NCBI GenBank assembly: GCA_028023455.1
Contig: JAQFVV010006274.1
Span: 1,426,001 to 1,490,000 of the forward strand
Direction of reading: 5' to 3'
From: Epiperipatus broadwayi
Lineage: Eukaryota > Onychophora > Udeonychophora > Euonychophora > Peripatidae
Length of the DNA stretch: 64,000 nt
The position numbers and the translations under genes are program-made. The notes below the pieces were generated by a model, which was given only the letters and a program-made list of their open reading frames with translations, did not search any database and had not been told where the DNA came from. Below, one piece after another: positions 1-12,029 of the stretch. Each line of letters begins with the position of its first letter. The first letter of the stretch is position 1.

Positions 1-3000
1 ATATTCAATGTAAATAAAGTTTAATTAAAATCTTGTATTTTTTTATACGGACAGTATTATCGTTTACAAATGTTCTCTAGAAAATTAACATAAAACTGAT
101 AATCTAGATTTGATATTGAGCAAGATCAATATATGTAAATGAGCCCTACTATGTTGTATGAACTTATAAATATAACCGGATACATTCTAGCAGGCAGAGT
201 AACATTTTATACAATCATGTAAGTAGCCATTGTGAAACCTTATAACGAGAAAAGTACAATGTGTGTGCTAATCATTGTAGAAATCAGTAAAATGATTACA
301 GACTGTTATTAGAAATAATTATAATATCTGTGTGTCTAACCGAAGTAAATGGATACACTCAGATAATTGGACTTGAATATAATATTTGTGCAAATGTACA
401 GTTTATTATGTTATCAATTATTGGAATTGCTTAAAGAAGTTAAAGTGATTTCACTTATTTCATTTTATTATATTTTTATTATTAGCAAGGGAATAAATTT
501 GTTTTTATTACTTTTAGTTAATGCTATCTTATTAATTATTGCGGATGTACATACAACTGGTCAACTTAAATCTTATCCTTGTATATAGCAATTATAATTT
601 GTCTTTATTTATTTATCTTTTATAATTATGTTAATTCATATATTACTAACTTTATTACTTCATTTGAGTGCATTGATTTAATATTATATCTTTTAGTAAT
701 ATGCTATAATGTATTAGTTTATCATAGTTGTATATTCTGCCTTAAACTTTGGCAATGGTGAATTGACAGAAAATTGGTAAAATGAAAGTTATTATTCTAG
801 ATTACTTTATTCAGCCAAAGCTGAACCACTTGATTATGTATTTATTTTATTATAAATAAATTATATTTTTCAAAACAAAATAGTCATTTATTTATTTTTA
901 TCAATTATATAATTGTTCTTCAAAGCAGTCATAATGTTTTGAGAAAGAAATGTCTGGAGACTTTGGACTTGAACAAGGGAAATATTTAATTTTATGGATT
1001 TCTCATTCATTGTAATTTTTCTATGCATGATATATAAAAGCAAATAGAAAATATATATAATATTTAAGCTTTTCTATTTTTGTTTTATTATAACTGTCAC
1101 TGCATTGCATGAGATTTTAAATTTCTTTCAATTCTCAGTGTTTCCAATGCAGTTTCATAATGTAAATGCTATAATGATATCTCATACGATTTCTAAAAAA
1201 AATATTTATTTTATATAATTATTCCAAATTTGCTTTTTTAAAAAAAAATTTAAGCATTATTTTCAATAGGTTTTAAAATTTTTGTATAAAAAAATATAAC
1301 CATAAAATCATAAAAAATGGTGAAATGAAATTACTTTTGTTTAGTATAGCTTATAACTAAAATCAGATGATTGTTTTTTTTTTTTACAATCAGTTATTGC
1401 ATTAGTTACAATAAATATTATAATTGATTTATTTAACATTTTGAACTTTGTCTAAAAAGTTTTATCCTGTATATATATGTAGATAATGGCTGAGCATGCT
1501 TTTGTCTGATAAAGCCAGATTTATAGCAGTCATTAGCTGCAGGATGTGTTGCATAATTTATATAAAATGCTAATTTATGTAAATTGGTTATTTACCTATT
1601 CCATTTTTTAGATAGTTGAACATTATTTTCTTTTTTATAGTTTATGTGAAAATTGTTAGAATAATCCATGCATCTTTTGTCTTTCTCTTTTTGTTGGTCA
1701 TGTTTTTATTTGAACAAAAAAGAAGCAAAAACATAGATTGTAAAAATATGGACATAAATTATTTATTGTTTAGACTACAAAATGTATGAGATGCTGCTAA
1801 ATTCTAAAAAAGTTGCATAGAACTTATATTATGCAAGTTAAATTCAAACTAATTTGATTTCTTCAAAATATAGATATTCCTAGGAATGTACTGAGATGGA
1901 TACCTGTTCAATTTTAAAACTTTTATAAAATTTAGTTGTATGAAAATTTATAACAGTATCACATGCTGGTTCAGTCATTGATCATTAAGTAGTTCTCATA
2001 TATCTTAATGTTATAAAGAACTTCATTACATACAATAAAATTGAGGTAATGAGATAATAATCCATAAAAATTTAATAATGAAATTTCATGTCTTCTGCAA
2101 TGCATCATATTTTAATTTTTTTTTCAAACAAATATATTTTTTTAATGATGTTAAGGACTTCATTGTATATTATAGGATCAGGACAATAATTCATAAAAAT
2201 GTATGATGAAACTTCATATGGGAAATGTTATAAAAATTATATTAAAGAGCAGGCAAGCATTTTAAAACTCCTACCAGTAAAATAAATAATCAACTGATTT
2301 ATTGTTTTGAACACTGATAGTAATGATGGAATCATTATCAATAGATCTTTAGTTCCAGAATCTGCCACTTTACTACTGCACTAAATCATGTAGGGCACTA
2401 CTATTATCTATGATTAATTATCATAATTCATTGCCCAGATCATTAAATTTATCTTGGATAGAGAATTAAATATGCGCACGTTATTACACTGTTTAATTTG
2501 TAAGTTATTATAAATTACATAGTTTTATATCTGATATAAATAAAATATGCTTTTCATAAAGTGTTTCAGATTATAATAAATTAATGTGGGCATTACAAAA
2601 AAAATAAATCTTTTTTTTTTACTACTGATGTTAAATGAAATTATTATCTGGATTTAACTAGTTGTTGTTTTTTAAATATATAATTTAATTCTAGAAAGAA
2701 TTTTAAATATATTGTTGTGTTTGTATAATCTTTTTTTTTTTTTTAGTGATCTCAATTTATATTTTAAAAATAGATATACATAAATCAATTTGTATACAAA
2801 AATTATGCTAAGTTGATAGAGGGGGGGGTGGGGTTTCATAAGAAAATTTGAAAAAAGTTTGTAGCTTTTGATTATTTTCCAATGCTGAAATGCAAATTGT
2901 TATTACATTCAATTATTATTTAGAATTAAGTTAATATTGTTAAAAGAATAGCATCACTATTGATTTTTAATATTTAGATTTATAATTAATTTCTAAGACA

Positions 3001-3759
3001 AATAATTTGTGTTTGTAAATTATTATAGGTAACGATTAGTGCTGTAAAAATAATTAAAAACTCGTAATGAGTTTTAATAAAAGTGATAATAAAATATGCT
3101 CTTTTAGATATTTTTTATCAAACTATTACTATTAAGAAAAAATAACGAAAATATGAAATATTAACTTTCATTAACTTGCTAATCAAAATGAGATTTAACA
3201 TTTCAGTATTATTGGATTTACACAATACTGCAAAACAAAATAATTATTCTTTATACTAATAGTATTCAAATTCATGAAGTCAGTTATTTATTTTTGTTAT
3301 CACTAGCACTTAACTGATTTTAAGATCACTGCTAATTTCCACTACTCGGGATTTTATTATGGAAGAAACTAATTAATTAGAGTATACATATTGTCAATAG
3401 ATTATTTATTATAAACAATTCATAAATGAAAATGGTCGTTCTAATTACAGAAAGGAGAAAAAATAAAGGCAAAGAATAAAAATTGGAAAACAAAAAAGAA
3501 AAAAAAGTTTAGTCAGAATTTCTGCGCATGTAATTGAAGATTGGAAAATAATTGCACAAATACATAGTCCTATTGTTTCATTTAGTGCAAAGAGATAACT
3601 GTTAGTATAAGAAGTTTATGCTGACTGAGTGTTAATCATATATTTTTCCAACACACTAGCATTTAAAATAATATATAATAAAAGAAAAAAATTTGTGAAT
3701 ATTTACAAAAGTAAAAGAATATAGATATATATTTTTTTTTAAAACTAAAAGCAAGATTA
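1..3759. other. A+T-rich non-coding stretch
   Basis: No gene or recognisable element is visible. The short open frames at 367-588 and 579-761 encode low-complexity hydrophobic peptides typical of A+T-rich noise. There is homopolymer T and a G run near 2820. A diverged tandem duplication is noted separately at 2012-2225. The stretch is probably intergenic or intronic. Confidence 0.6.
2012..2225. repeat. Degenerate tandem duplication, period about 135-140 bp
   Basis: Two successive segments share an ordered series of words: acttcatt, then ataatccataaaaa or ataattcataaaaa, then atgaaatttcat or atgaaacttcat. The copies are diverged and contain small indels. No function is apparent. Confidence 0.45.
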
Positions 3760-3941
3760 GTCTAAATCACTGTTTCTTAACTTTTTCCTTTCTGCAAACC
3801 GTTTAGATTCCAGACAAAATTTCCACAGACCAATACCTATAATTAAAATAAATTATCTTTTTTTTATATATCTGTAACATTATTTATTAAATCACTAAAC
3901 ATCACATGATCACCATTTCTTATGCTTGCTCATAACTGTTA

Positions 3942-4219
3942 TTAAAACAGGCAAAACTCTCCATACAGTAGTGCCACTCAGTCAGTACAAACCAGAGTAA
4001 TCAATGGATGCCAGAAAGCTTGTGCATAAAATCTTTATCTAGTGCCTACTCATATCCAAGGCTCCTCACTGACGAAAGCCACAAGCTATAAACTAGTCTG
4101 GCGATATTGGACAAGTAGGCACTAGATAGGGATTTTATGCACAAGCCTTCTGGCATCCATTGATTACCCTGGCTTGCACTGAATGGCACTACTGTATGGG
4201 GAGTTTTGCCTGTTTTAAC
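3942..4219. repeat. Foldback element, arms about 105 bp
   Basis: Positions 3942-4050 and 4114-4219 are inverted copies of each other with a few mismatches, separated by about 63 bp. The outer ends read TTAAAACAGGCAAAACTC and its complement, and the inner ends read AGTGCCTACT and AGTAGGCACT. The arms have clearly higher G+C than the surroundings. The minus-strand open frame at 4046-4255 is a by-product. It is probably a non-autonomous MITE or foldback. Confidence 0.8.
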
Positions 4220-4329
4220 ATATATTGTTGTTTGTATGTGTATGTTAAAATACATTCACATACATACACATATAAAGTTAGAAAACAGTTATAAATATTT
4301 GAGTGTTATATATATATTGAGCTACATAC

Positions 4330-5158
4330 ACATTTGAAATTAGAAAAGTATAATAAATTTAATATAAAATAAGTAAAATTAAAACTTATCAAATCAGTAT
4401 ATAAAAGAATTCAGTTTTACAAAAAAGATTAATTTAACTATAAAATTATAAACTTTAACTCAGACTAAAATGTAATATTAGCTATATGCAGAATGTACCA
4501 CAGAAAAGCTTTCATAAAATACGTTTTCAAACAGTATGTGTTTAACCAGCTTTCGACTATTATAATCGGAAAACAACTTAAATTTCTTTAAAATCTCAGA
4601 AGAGATAAGTTAATGGAATTCTGTCATATTCTAGCTAAAACTAATTAATTAACAATAAATAAAAAGTAGAAGATTTTACTTATGCCAGTTGCATTTAGAG
4701 ATAAAAAAATATATTAAACATTGTCAGCAAGATCTGAATAATCATTCAATTAGAAAAAGAATTCTATTTATTAATTAAAAGTGAACTTATGATCCAAAGA
4801 AAAAAACCCAAGAAATACTTGCATGTAGGAGCTATGTTCAGCACATGAATTTGCAATGCCAAAGTGCTCTATATGTCATTGTGTTTTCCTTAGATAGCTT
4901 CTGCTGTTGAGAGACTTGCTTCTGGACATGCCAAAGCAACCCTAGTGATATGAATAGGTTACACCAACCTTCATTATGATTGTTTGTCTTCAGAATTGTT
5001 GTAAATAATTTAATATGTATTTATAATATTAATATTATTACAATTGTTTGTATTATTTATGTAATTCCAAGTTGCCATAGTCATATTAGTTTTACCAAGT
5101 GAAAATTTATTAAGCATATGACTGTCAGGAAGCATAGGGATCACACCTAGACATAGCA
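4330..5158 (+). repeat. Putative 5' LTR of the Gypsy element
   Basis: It is colinear with 10325-10859 and ends in CA directly before a TGG primer-binding-like motif. The outer boundary could not be placed, because the 3' copy is preceded by low-complexity sequence. It carries about 110 bp near 4430-4540 and about 80 bp near 4800-4880 that the 3' copy lacks. Confidence 0.6.
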
Positions 5159-5160
5159 GT

Positions 5161-5181
5161 TGGTGCAGTCAAATTTGAACC
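5161..5181 (+). other. Primer-binding site, possibly tRNA-Ser-type
   Basis: TGGTGCAGTC starts two bases after the LTR end and continues into a T-arm-like AAATTTGAACC. The complement would read as a tRNA 3' end: T-loop GGTTCAAAT, an acceptor strand GACTGCA, then CCA. The acceptor resembles that of some tRNA-Ser species (GACTGC). The tRNA identity is inferred from memory. Confidence 0.5.
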
Positions 5182-7173
5182 TTTCAACCAGGTAGTTGGG
5201 GTAAACTGTCAGATTATTAGGTAGCATGCAATCATCAGTTGGTGAGTTTGATGTCAGTGACATGTTGAGAAAGTTAAAGTGGCATCATAGCTATGTTTCA
5301 CATGAAAAGGGATAATAGAAATTACTAATAGATTCTGAACTTGATACTCCTGAGGATTATCATTTCGATGAAGTAAAAAATAGTTGTCAAATTATTTTAG
5401 TCCAAGTCTTTCTAGGCACATTGTCAGGCTTTATTTCATGAATTGCTTTCAGGGCAGAAATTAAAAAATTAAAGATTATGACATTGCTCTTTATAATCTT
5501 GTAAAAATTTTGTGTCTGGTTCATTTTTAAATGAGGCATTGTTTGAGAAATTTCCATGGAGAATGAGCACCATCAATTTATAGCAACAGTTGTTCACTAA
5601 TAGTGAAATAAAATTAGTGAAATTGTAAAATGTGGTATAGAACCTGAATTGGTTCTTGAATAATAGAGAATTTGTGAAGATAAAAATCAAAAACAATGTG
5701 CAAACAGATGTTTGTAAGGCTATAAATTTGAGAGACAGATCTTTTAAAAAATTAAAAGATAATAATATCAGTAATTTTTTGTTTTTGTTGCAGAAAAACT
5801 GGTCATAAAACCAGCAATTATTTTTACAAAAATGAATTTTCCAAACTCTGTAACAAAAAAGAACATATTGAAATGATGTGCAATAAAAAATAATAGCATA
5901 TAGGTTTTTTTGATAGAAAAAGAAATCAGTTAGCCAGCATACATATACGTTACCGATTGACTGTGGTAAAATTATGATTCAGTTAAAATTATGTTGCAAG
6001 CCCATATCTATGGAACTCAGGGTTGGAAGTGACATATTTTTGATTTCGGTGTGTGAGTGGAGTTTTATAATTTTTAGTTGCAAAAAGCCATCAATAACAA
6101 GAAAACTGAGTTAAAAACTTTAGATGTCAATGGAAATACAATTAAAGTATAATTAAAGCTCCCATTTGTAGAACGAGTGATAAAATTTTTCATTTACCTC
6201 TATGTAAATTATGCTTTGATAAACCCACTAATCAGATATGACTGGTTTAAAAAATTGGCCATTAAATTTGTATTGGTTAAAAGATTGAAATCGAGAAGGA
6301 AATGAGGGGAAAATTTCCTAAATTGTTTAATAGGGAATCTGCAAAATAAAAACTACCCCTGTATTGCTAGAGTTATCTCCAAAGGTGATACTGATGATTT
6401 ACAAACTGAATCAGGTCTCATTTGCTCAGAAAGAAATGTTGAGAAAACAATTAACGAATTAGTTAAAGACAGCATATTAGAGCCTACAGAGAAATCTGAT
6501 TTGGCTATGTAATTAGTAATTATTACTAAACCTAATAGTTAAATTTATTTATGCAATGATTATTGTGTATTTATAAATAAAACTAATAAATATGCATATC
6601 CTGTCACTAATTTGAGAGAAATAAGTACTTCATTTCAGAAATCTTTTTTTTTTTTTGCAAATTTTTTTCACCAGAAACTGATAGCAAATAAATCTTCAGA
6701 AATATTAATATTTACCACTCACATCAGGTTATTTAGGTACAAATGACTTCCATTTGGGATAACTTCTGCACCTAGTATTTTCCATTTGAAAATTGAAACC
6801 CTCTTTACTCAATTTGAAGGTGTTGTACCACTTTTTGGATGAAGTATATCTCCTGAAAAAGTCAAAACTAACTGAAGCTCTGAGCTGAATAATGTAAAAC
6901 TGTTAGAAGTTTTTCTCTGTCTTGTAAACCATTTTGAGAATTTTTTGAAGGATAAAACTCATGTAGCCAAACCCTTATATGATTTACTAAGAAAGAAATG
7001 GGAATTGATGCAAGAGCAAGCATTTTGCATATCAAATAACTATTCCAAATAAATTACTTGTTCATTATAACAGCGATTTGGAAATTATGCTTACAGTGGA
7101 TGCATATGAATTTGGAGTAGGTGCAGTAATATGTCATCCAGCGTATACAGATGAATGACATTTTGCCTATCCT

Positions 7174-7557
7174 ATGAAGCTGAAAAAAATTATAGTCAGC
7201 TGGGAGAGAGCTCTCACTCTACTGTTTGGAGCTTATAAATTTCGTGAATATCTATATGGACGCAAATTTATGATTGTAACCAATCATAAATCTTTACTGG
7301 GAATTATTGGAAGCACACAAGTTTTCAAGCATCTTAATCTTCATATGCCAAGATGGTTAAACATATTATTTGGTTATGACTATATATTAGAATATAAAAA
7401 GAGAAATGTAATTAGAAATGCTGATTTGCAATCTTGTTTGTCAGACAAAACAGTGAGCGATGAAAAAGAAATTAATTATACAGCTGTGCTTAAGTCACAA
7501 GTTCTTAACAGTAAAACAGTAGCTTGCTGGAAAGAGGAAGATGAGGATTACCAGTGA
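7174..7557 (+). pseudogene. RNase H domain fragment of Gypsy pol (127 codons open)
   Basis: This is the longest surviving open piece of the retrotransposon. It starts within the RNase H fold: the SWERALTLLFGAYKFREYLY segment corresponds to the usual E-ALA-VF-KFH-YLYG block, and KFMIVTNHKSLLGIIG to the F-L-TDHKPLL block, with the usual D of TDH replaced by N. The preceding LTVDAYEFGVGAVICH at about 7091-7138 is the N-terminal part (usual LTCDAS--GIGAVL) and is separated by an in-frame stop. It leads into the connection region and stops before the integrase zinc finger. The ATG is not a real start. Confidence 0.8.
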
Positions 7558-7631
7558 ATTATTAAGTCACATCTGAGCAGGTTGACCTAATAAATATTCA
7601 AAAATTATCCATAAAGAATTATGGGACACAC

Positions 7632-7817
7632 ATGATTAATTATCAGTTTGCAAAGGGCCATATTCTGATGGACTATCACACCCTAATCCCTGTTAAGGGT
7701 AGAGATTTAATTTTGCAATTATTTTATGGTCATCCTGACTTAGTAAGAGCAAATGTTTTACCCATAACTACATATGGTAGACGAACATTAATCATGATAT
7801 CAAAAAATTTATTATAA
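7632..7817 (+). pseudogene. Gypsy integrase N-terminal fragment
   Basis: The open piece contains LIPVKGRDLILQLFYGHPDL and then YGRRTLI. This is the pattern of the Gypsy integrase HHCC region (normally VP..LR..VL..LH.GHPG...M, then WWP). It is followed after a stop by a Cys-containing segment and the integrase core start, VVDSYSEWAEY (near 7948-7980). Truncated by stops; non-functional. Confidence 0.7.
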
Positions 7818-8344
7818 ATGGCAACAATTGTCAATCATGTGCTAGATTGTAATCTAAAAATTTTAAGGTATGACATAAAGCATTAAGAGTGTGGCAATGC
7901 ATTCATATAGATTATTTGGCTCATTTAATGGACATTTATTTTTTGTGGTTGTCGATTCATATTCAGAGTGGGCTGAATATAAATCAAAAACATTAGTTCC
8001 AATAAGACAATTGAAAAATTAAATAATGTTTTTTCACATCATTGCCTTTCTGAAACTTTAGTTTCTGACAGTGTGGAATCGGGTTGACATCAGACAAGTT
8101 CAAAGAGCATATGAAAGAATGGTGGATAAACACCCTCATGCTCCCAAATTACTCTCAGTCAAATTAATTGGTAAAAAATGGTGTCCAAAATTTAAAATTA
8201 TCAATAAACAAATTGGGGAAAAATGAAAATATAAGATGCAGTTTATACATCACTTCTATATTAGTACTCAATTCCAGCTGTTAAATCAGGAAAAACATCC
8301 ACAGAATTATGTTTTGATCACAGGTTGCATACCAAATTTTCAAA

Positions 8345-9450
8345 TACACCTGGGTCTTATTTTTTGCGGTAGATAGGTTCCACAGAAAACCCGCATTAAA
8401 AAAAAAATCGCACAAAAATAGACTTAACTTATCTTGAAAAATGGGGGATAAGTTCTGTAATTTTCAGAAATCGCATAAAAGCAAAGCAACAATGAAAAAT
8501 TACTTTAAAATTCACATTAAAAAAATAAGGAAATAAAGTATGACTAATAAAAAATTTCAAATATTTGAAAAATATTAATATGCGACAAACTTTTTTACTT
8601 TTTTTTTTATTAACTACAGTATTTAATTTTACATTTTTTTATACATATTTTAATCATTACCACTATTTGACAATATGCATTTGTTTGTGAACTGGTAAGT
8701 ACAACTAGCACTACTTTCAGTCTTGTGGTTTTCTGTTGACAATGTAATTGGTGATTAAACTTTGAGACGATTTTACTAATTGTTTATAAAGCTCACAATA
8801 TCAAGACATATAACTATTTAGCTCTTGGTGGAAATTAAGAGGTTGTTTATTGCAGGAAACTCAGATTTCAGCATTTTCTGATGTTTTTCTTTGTCTCACA
8901 CATGAACGTAAAATCTATGATTAACTGATTTTTACTTATCAGAAAATAATAAATTTGTCTTTTTTTTGTTTACTATGGAAATAAATTTTAAATGTTCACA
9001 TTTGTTTTCTATATTAAAAAATGAGAAGGCAATCGAAACAAAAAGATTATACATTATCATTAGAAAGATTATTTTCAGTTTTCAAAATCAATAAAATCTT
9101 TATTTGTTTTAAAAATCTAAAAGATGTATTTATTTCTGTTATATCTAACAAAATACGTTTTAAAAGTTTAAAATTTTTGAATATTTATTGTGATATTTTT
9201 ATATGTAAGTATAAATCTATTATTATTATTTACTCTTGTAGGTTATTTACATAGAAGCTAATATTTTAAATAAAGCTTCAGGCCATATTCACCTTAGCTG
9301 CTAATATAATGTTATATATATATATTTTTATAAAAAAAAGTATTTCAAGTCAAAACAAGTTATTAATAATTCAAATTTCTTGATATCTAATAAATATAGT
9401 GAAATATGAACTTCTTTAAAATAATACGCATAAAACGAGACCCAAGTGTA
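8345..9450. mobile_element. Tigger/pogo-like DNA transposon, 1102 bp, nested in Gypsy
   Basis: The terminal inverted repeats are CACCTGGGTCTTATTTTTTG at 8347 and its diverged complement ending GAGACCCAAGTG at 9448. TA dinucleotides flank both ends (8345-8346 and 9449-9450), as expected for Tc1/mariner/pogo insertion. The sub-terminal GCGGTAGATAGGTTCCACAG with CCCGCAT words resembles Tigger-like ends. No transposase is recognisable inside. The open frame at 9021-9254 is A+T-rich noise, so this is probably a non-autonomous derivative. It sits just after the integrase GKT-ELCF motif and splits the Gypsy coding remnant. Confidence 0.75.
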
Positions 9451-9944
9451 ATAAAGATTAAAGTAAACAAGAAAGCTACTATATATAAGTTACTCTAGGC
9501 AAATGAATGTTGACCAAAAAATAGACTAAATAAATGTTGGACAAATACTGTAGTAAAGCAATATCAAAACAAGTTTGATTGTTTATACAAACAAAGGTAA
9601 ACTATTATGTAATCACATAAATCAATTATGGAAAAGACGAGAATGTAAACACGATTTAATATTGAGAATATTTAAAGAAACTGATTCTGATCCTGAAGGT
9701 TAAACTGAGAAACCTAAATATACAACTTAAGCTGATCCAACCCAATGAGGAGAAGCAAGAATGTGTGCCAGAATTGACTATCATAAAAGAAGGTGATATA
9801 GATGTCAATCCATCTCTTTATCAAGTTAAATGAAAAAGAAAAACACCAAGTTATCCTTGTGTTTTTAATTTTGATTTTCAGAGAAAAATCTAAACTTTTG
9901 AAGTTGGGGGAAGGGTATTATGTTTATATGTGCATATTAACCTG

Positions 9945-10188
9945 CCCAAACCCCCCCTTCCAAAAAAAATTCTACTCTCCCACCACATGGCGCCAAACGT
10001 CTATGTTCCTTTTTTTTTCCTTCCCCCCCCCTTCTCTCTCTTTTTGTCCTAAAAATATTTTTTCGAGGAAAAAAAATATTTTTATAAATTTTTTTAAAAT
10101 ATAAAAAATTTTTTTTTTTTCTTTTTTTTTAAAAAAAAAAATAATAAAAAAAAAAATTAAATAATACTTTTGTTGTTGGTCCTCCTCC

Positions 10189-10224
<36 letters not shown>

Positions 10225-10300
10225 CCCCCAAAAAGCCAAAATAACCCCCCAAAAAAAAAAAAAAAATATAAAAAAAACCAAAAAAAAAAAAAAATTAAAA
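9945..10300. repeat. Homopolymer-dominated low-complexity block
   Basis: Long runs of T, A and C alternate with almost no normal sequence between them, including about 40 T with few interruptions near 10190-10223. The texture differs from everything else in the window. The long open frames on both strands here (Lys/Phe-rich) are compositional artefacts. It may be an expanded polypurine/poly(A) region before the 3' LTR, or an assembly error. Confidence 0.8.
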
Positions 10301-10324
10301 TACAGATATAAAGCAAGTTAAATA

Positions 10325-10859
10325 AAATAAAGGTATAGAATTTAATATAAAATAAGTGAAATTAAAACTTCAAGTCAGTATATAAAAGAATTCAATTTTA
10401 CAAAAAGATTAATTATAACCCGAAGAAACAGTTTTAATTAAGTTTTTTAAAATCTTAAGAGATAAGTTAATGGAATCCCATCAAATTCTTACTAAAACTA
10501 ATTAATTAATAACAATTAAAAAGTAGATTGTACTTATACCGATGCCTATAGAGATAAAATATATTAAACAATGTCAGCATGATCTGAATGATCAACCAAT
10601 TAGAAAAGGAATTCTAATGATTAATTTAAAGTGAGAGCATATGATCTAGAAAAGATACAGACAATTGCTTGTTGTCTTAGTTTCTACTGTGGAGAAACTA
10701 GCCTCCAGATATGCCAAAGCAACTTTAGTCACTTGAACATGTTTCATTGATCTTCATTATGATTTTTGTATGCCTTCTGTCTTATTATTTTTACTAGTTG
10801 AAAATTTATATAATCATATGTCTGTTCAGAAACATAAGGATTGCTCCAAGACATAGCAT
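10325..10859 (+). repeat. Putative 3' LTR of the Gypsy element
   Basis: It is colinear with 4330-5158 and ends at the same GACATAGCA. Immediately downstream, hAT sequence (ATATATTACTGGTTCGATT) matches the uninterrupted paralogue at about 42885-42906. This supports a retrotransposon boundary here. Confidence 0.65.
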
Positions 10860-12029
10860 ATACACATATATTACTGGTTCGATTCTTTTTTTACTCACTT
10901 GTCATTGACATAATGTCTCAGTTAATATAAATAACTACTCAAGAATGTAATCACAATATTATTTATACAATAAAATTACAAAATTAAAATCACAGAATAA
11001 TGAGCACAAGAAATATTGATTACCCATAAAAGATATATTTATTAAATCACAAACTACATAATTATTATAAAGATAACTTTACTTAAGAATAATTGATGAA
11101 AATTCTGTGAAAATCACAACATCATATTTATTGCTTCAAAAATAACATCATATAATAATTATTGTAATTTAATTACATAATAATTGTCTTATATTATGAC
11201 ACAACAAATATACAATCACTTTTTTCTTTAAAATATATATGTTCTCCAATAATATCAACAAATTAAAAAATCCTTTTTTCTTTTCAAAAACTTTATTTTT
11301 TTATATTAATAATTAAAAATGGAATGTTTAAATAGATATAAGTAAATTGTTAATTTTTTTTAAAAAAATGTTTATATTTGTTTTATATACATTTAAAGAT
11401 ATACTTTAGGAATGTGGTTTTGAGATGGGGTTTTTTAGATAAGATTTAAAAAAGGGGGAAGTAATTTGAAATTAGTGTTGTTTTTAAATTTGTATAAAAA
11501 ATTTCTTGGGTGATTTTAAGATTTGTAATTATATAATGTAAAAGGAAGTGCAATAATATAAGTAGAGGAGGGAAATGTAAGTAAAATATAATTATGTATA
11601 ATTAATGTTTGTTCATGTTTATGTTAATATAAGATGAAAGTTTTAAGTTTTATTTATAAATATGTATTTCTTGTTGTTTGCAGGTCCTTGAAAATGATTG
11701 TAAGAATATAAAACAGTTGAAACATTGGAGATTGTATTATATATTTATATGTTCAGTATTAATATAAAAAAAGAAAGTTTTTGAAAAGAAAAAGATTTTT
11801 TAATTTGTTGATGTTATAATAATTGTCACAAGAAATATTGAATACAAAAAAATTACAAGCCAAAAAACAGTCATCAAAATAGTAGTAATAAAGGAAAATG
11901 ATTTTCAATTAAAAATGTTAATGTGATTTTTGATTTTGGTTTCTTTCAATTAATAAGTCAAGATTTGGCATTAAAAATAGTCAAAGTGAGGTGAAGAGAT
12001 GAACCTAGGGAAAGGACATTTTTGAGTTT

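Larger units (their letters stand above)
5780..8340 (+). pseudogene. Gypsy gag-pol remnant
   Basis: Read across frames, the + strand gives these in order. Two zinc-knuckle-like segments lie at about 5790-5900 (pieces CRKTGHKTSNYF and CNKKEHIEMMC). An eroded protease region follows at about 6000-6120. The RT start at about 6290-6620 includes ICSERNVEKTINELVKDSI and a KYAYPVTNL block. RNase H is at about 7080-7430 and integrase at about 7600-8340. The last recognisable block, VKSGKTSTELCFDHRLHTKF at about 8280-8340, matches the usual Gypsy integrase motif of type GKSPAELLFGR-LRT. Further C-terminal remains probably continue after the inserted element, at 9451-9830. Stops are frequent in every segment. 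Confidence 0.8.
4330..10859 (+). mobile_element. Decayed Gypsy-type LTR retrotransposon
   Basis: A direct repeat at about 4330-5158 and 10325-10859 flanks a gag-pol remnant. The two copies share long colinear similarity, for example TATAAAAGAATTCA and AAGAGATAAGTTAATGGAAT, and both end in GACATAGCA. They are read as the 5' and 3' LTRs, although the 5' copy is longer through indels and its outer start is uncertain. Two bases after the 5' LTR comes a primer-binding-site-like TGG motif (5161). The domain order visible on the + strand is zinc knuckle, protease region, RT, RNase H and integrase, which is the Ty3/Gypsy order. Stops and frameshifts are everywhere. It is interrupted by a Tigger-like element at 8347-9448. 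Confidence 0.75.

Noticed and set aside
367-761. Two overlapping + strand open frames of 73 and 60 codons
   Set aside because: Ile/Leu/Tyr-rich low-complexity peptides without domain features, as expected by chance in A+T-rich DNA.
5226-5260. Hammerhead-like core (CTGATGA on the minus strand near 5236)
   Set aside because: No stem II or GAAA box follows at the right distance.
9802-10316. Open frames of 100 and 114 codons on opposite strands
   Set aside because: They arise from homopolymer runs (poly-Lys and poly-Phe) in a block that is probably an assembly artefact.
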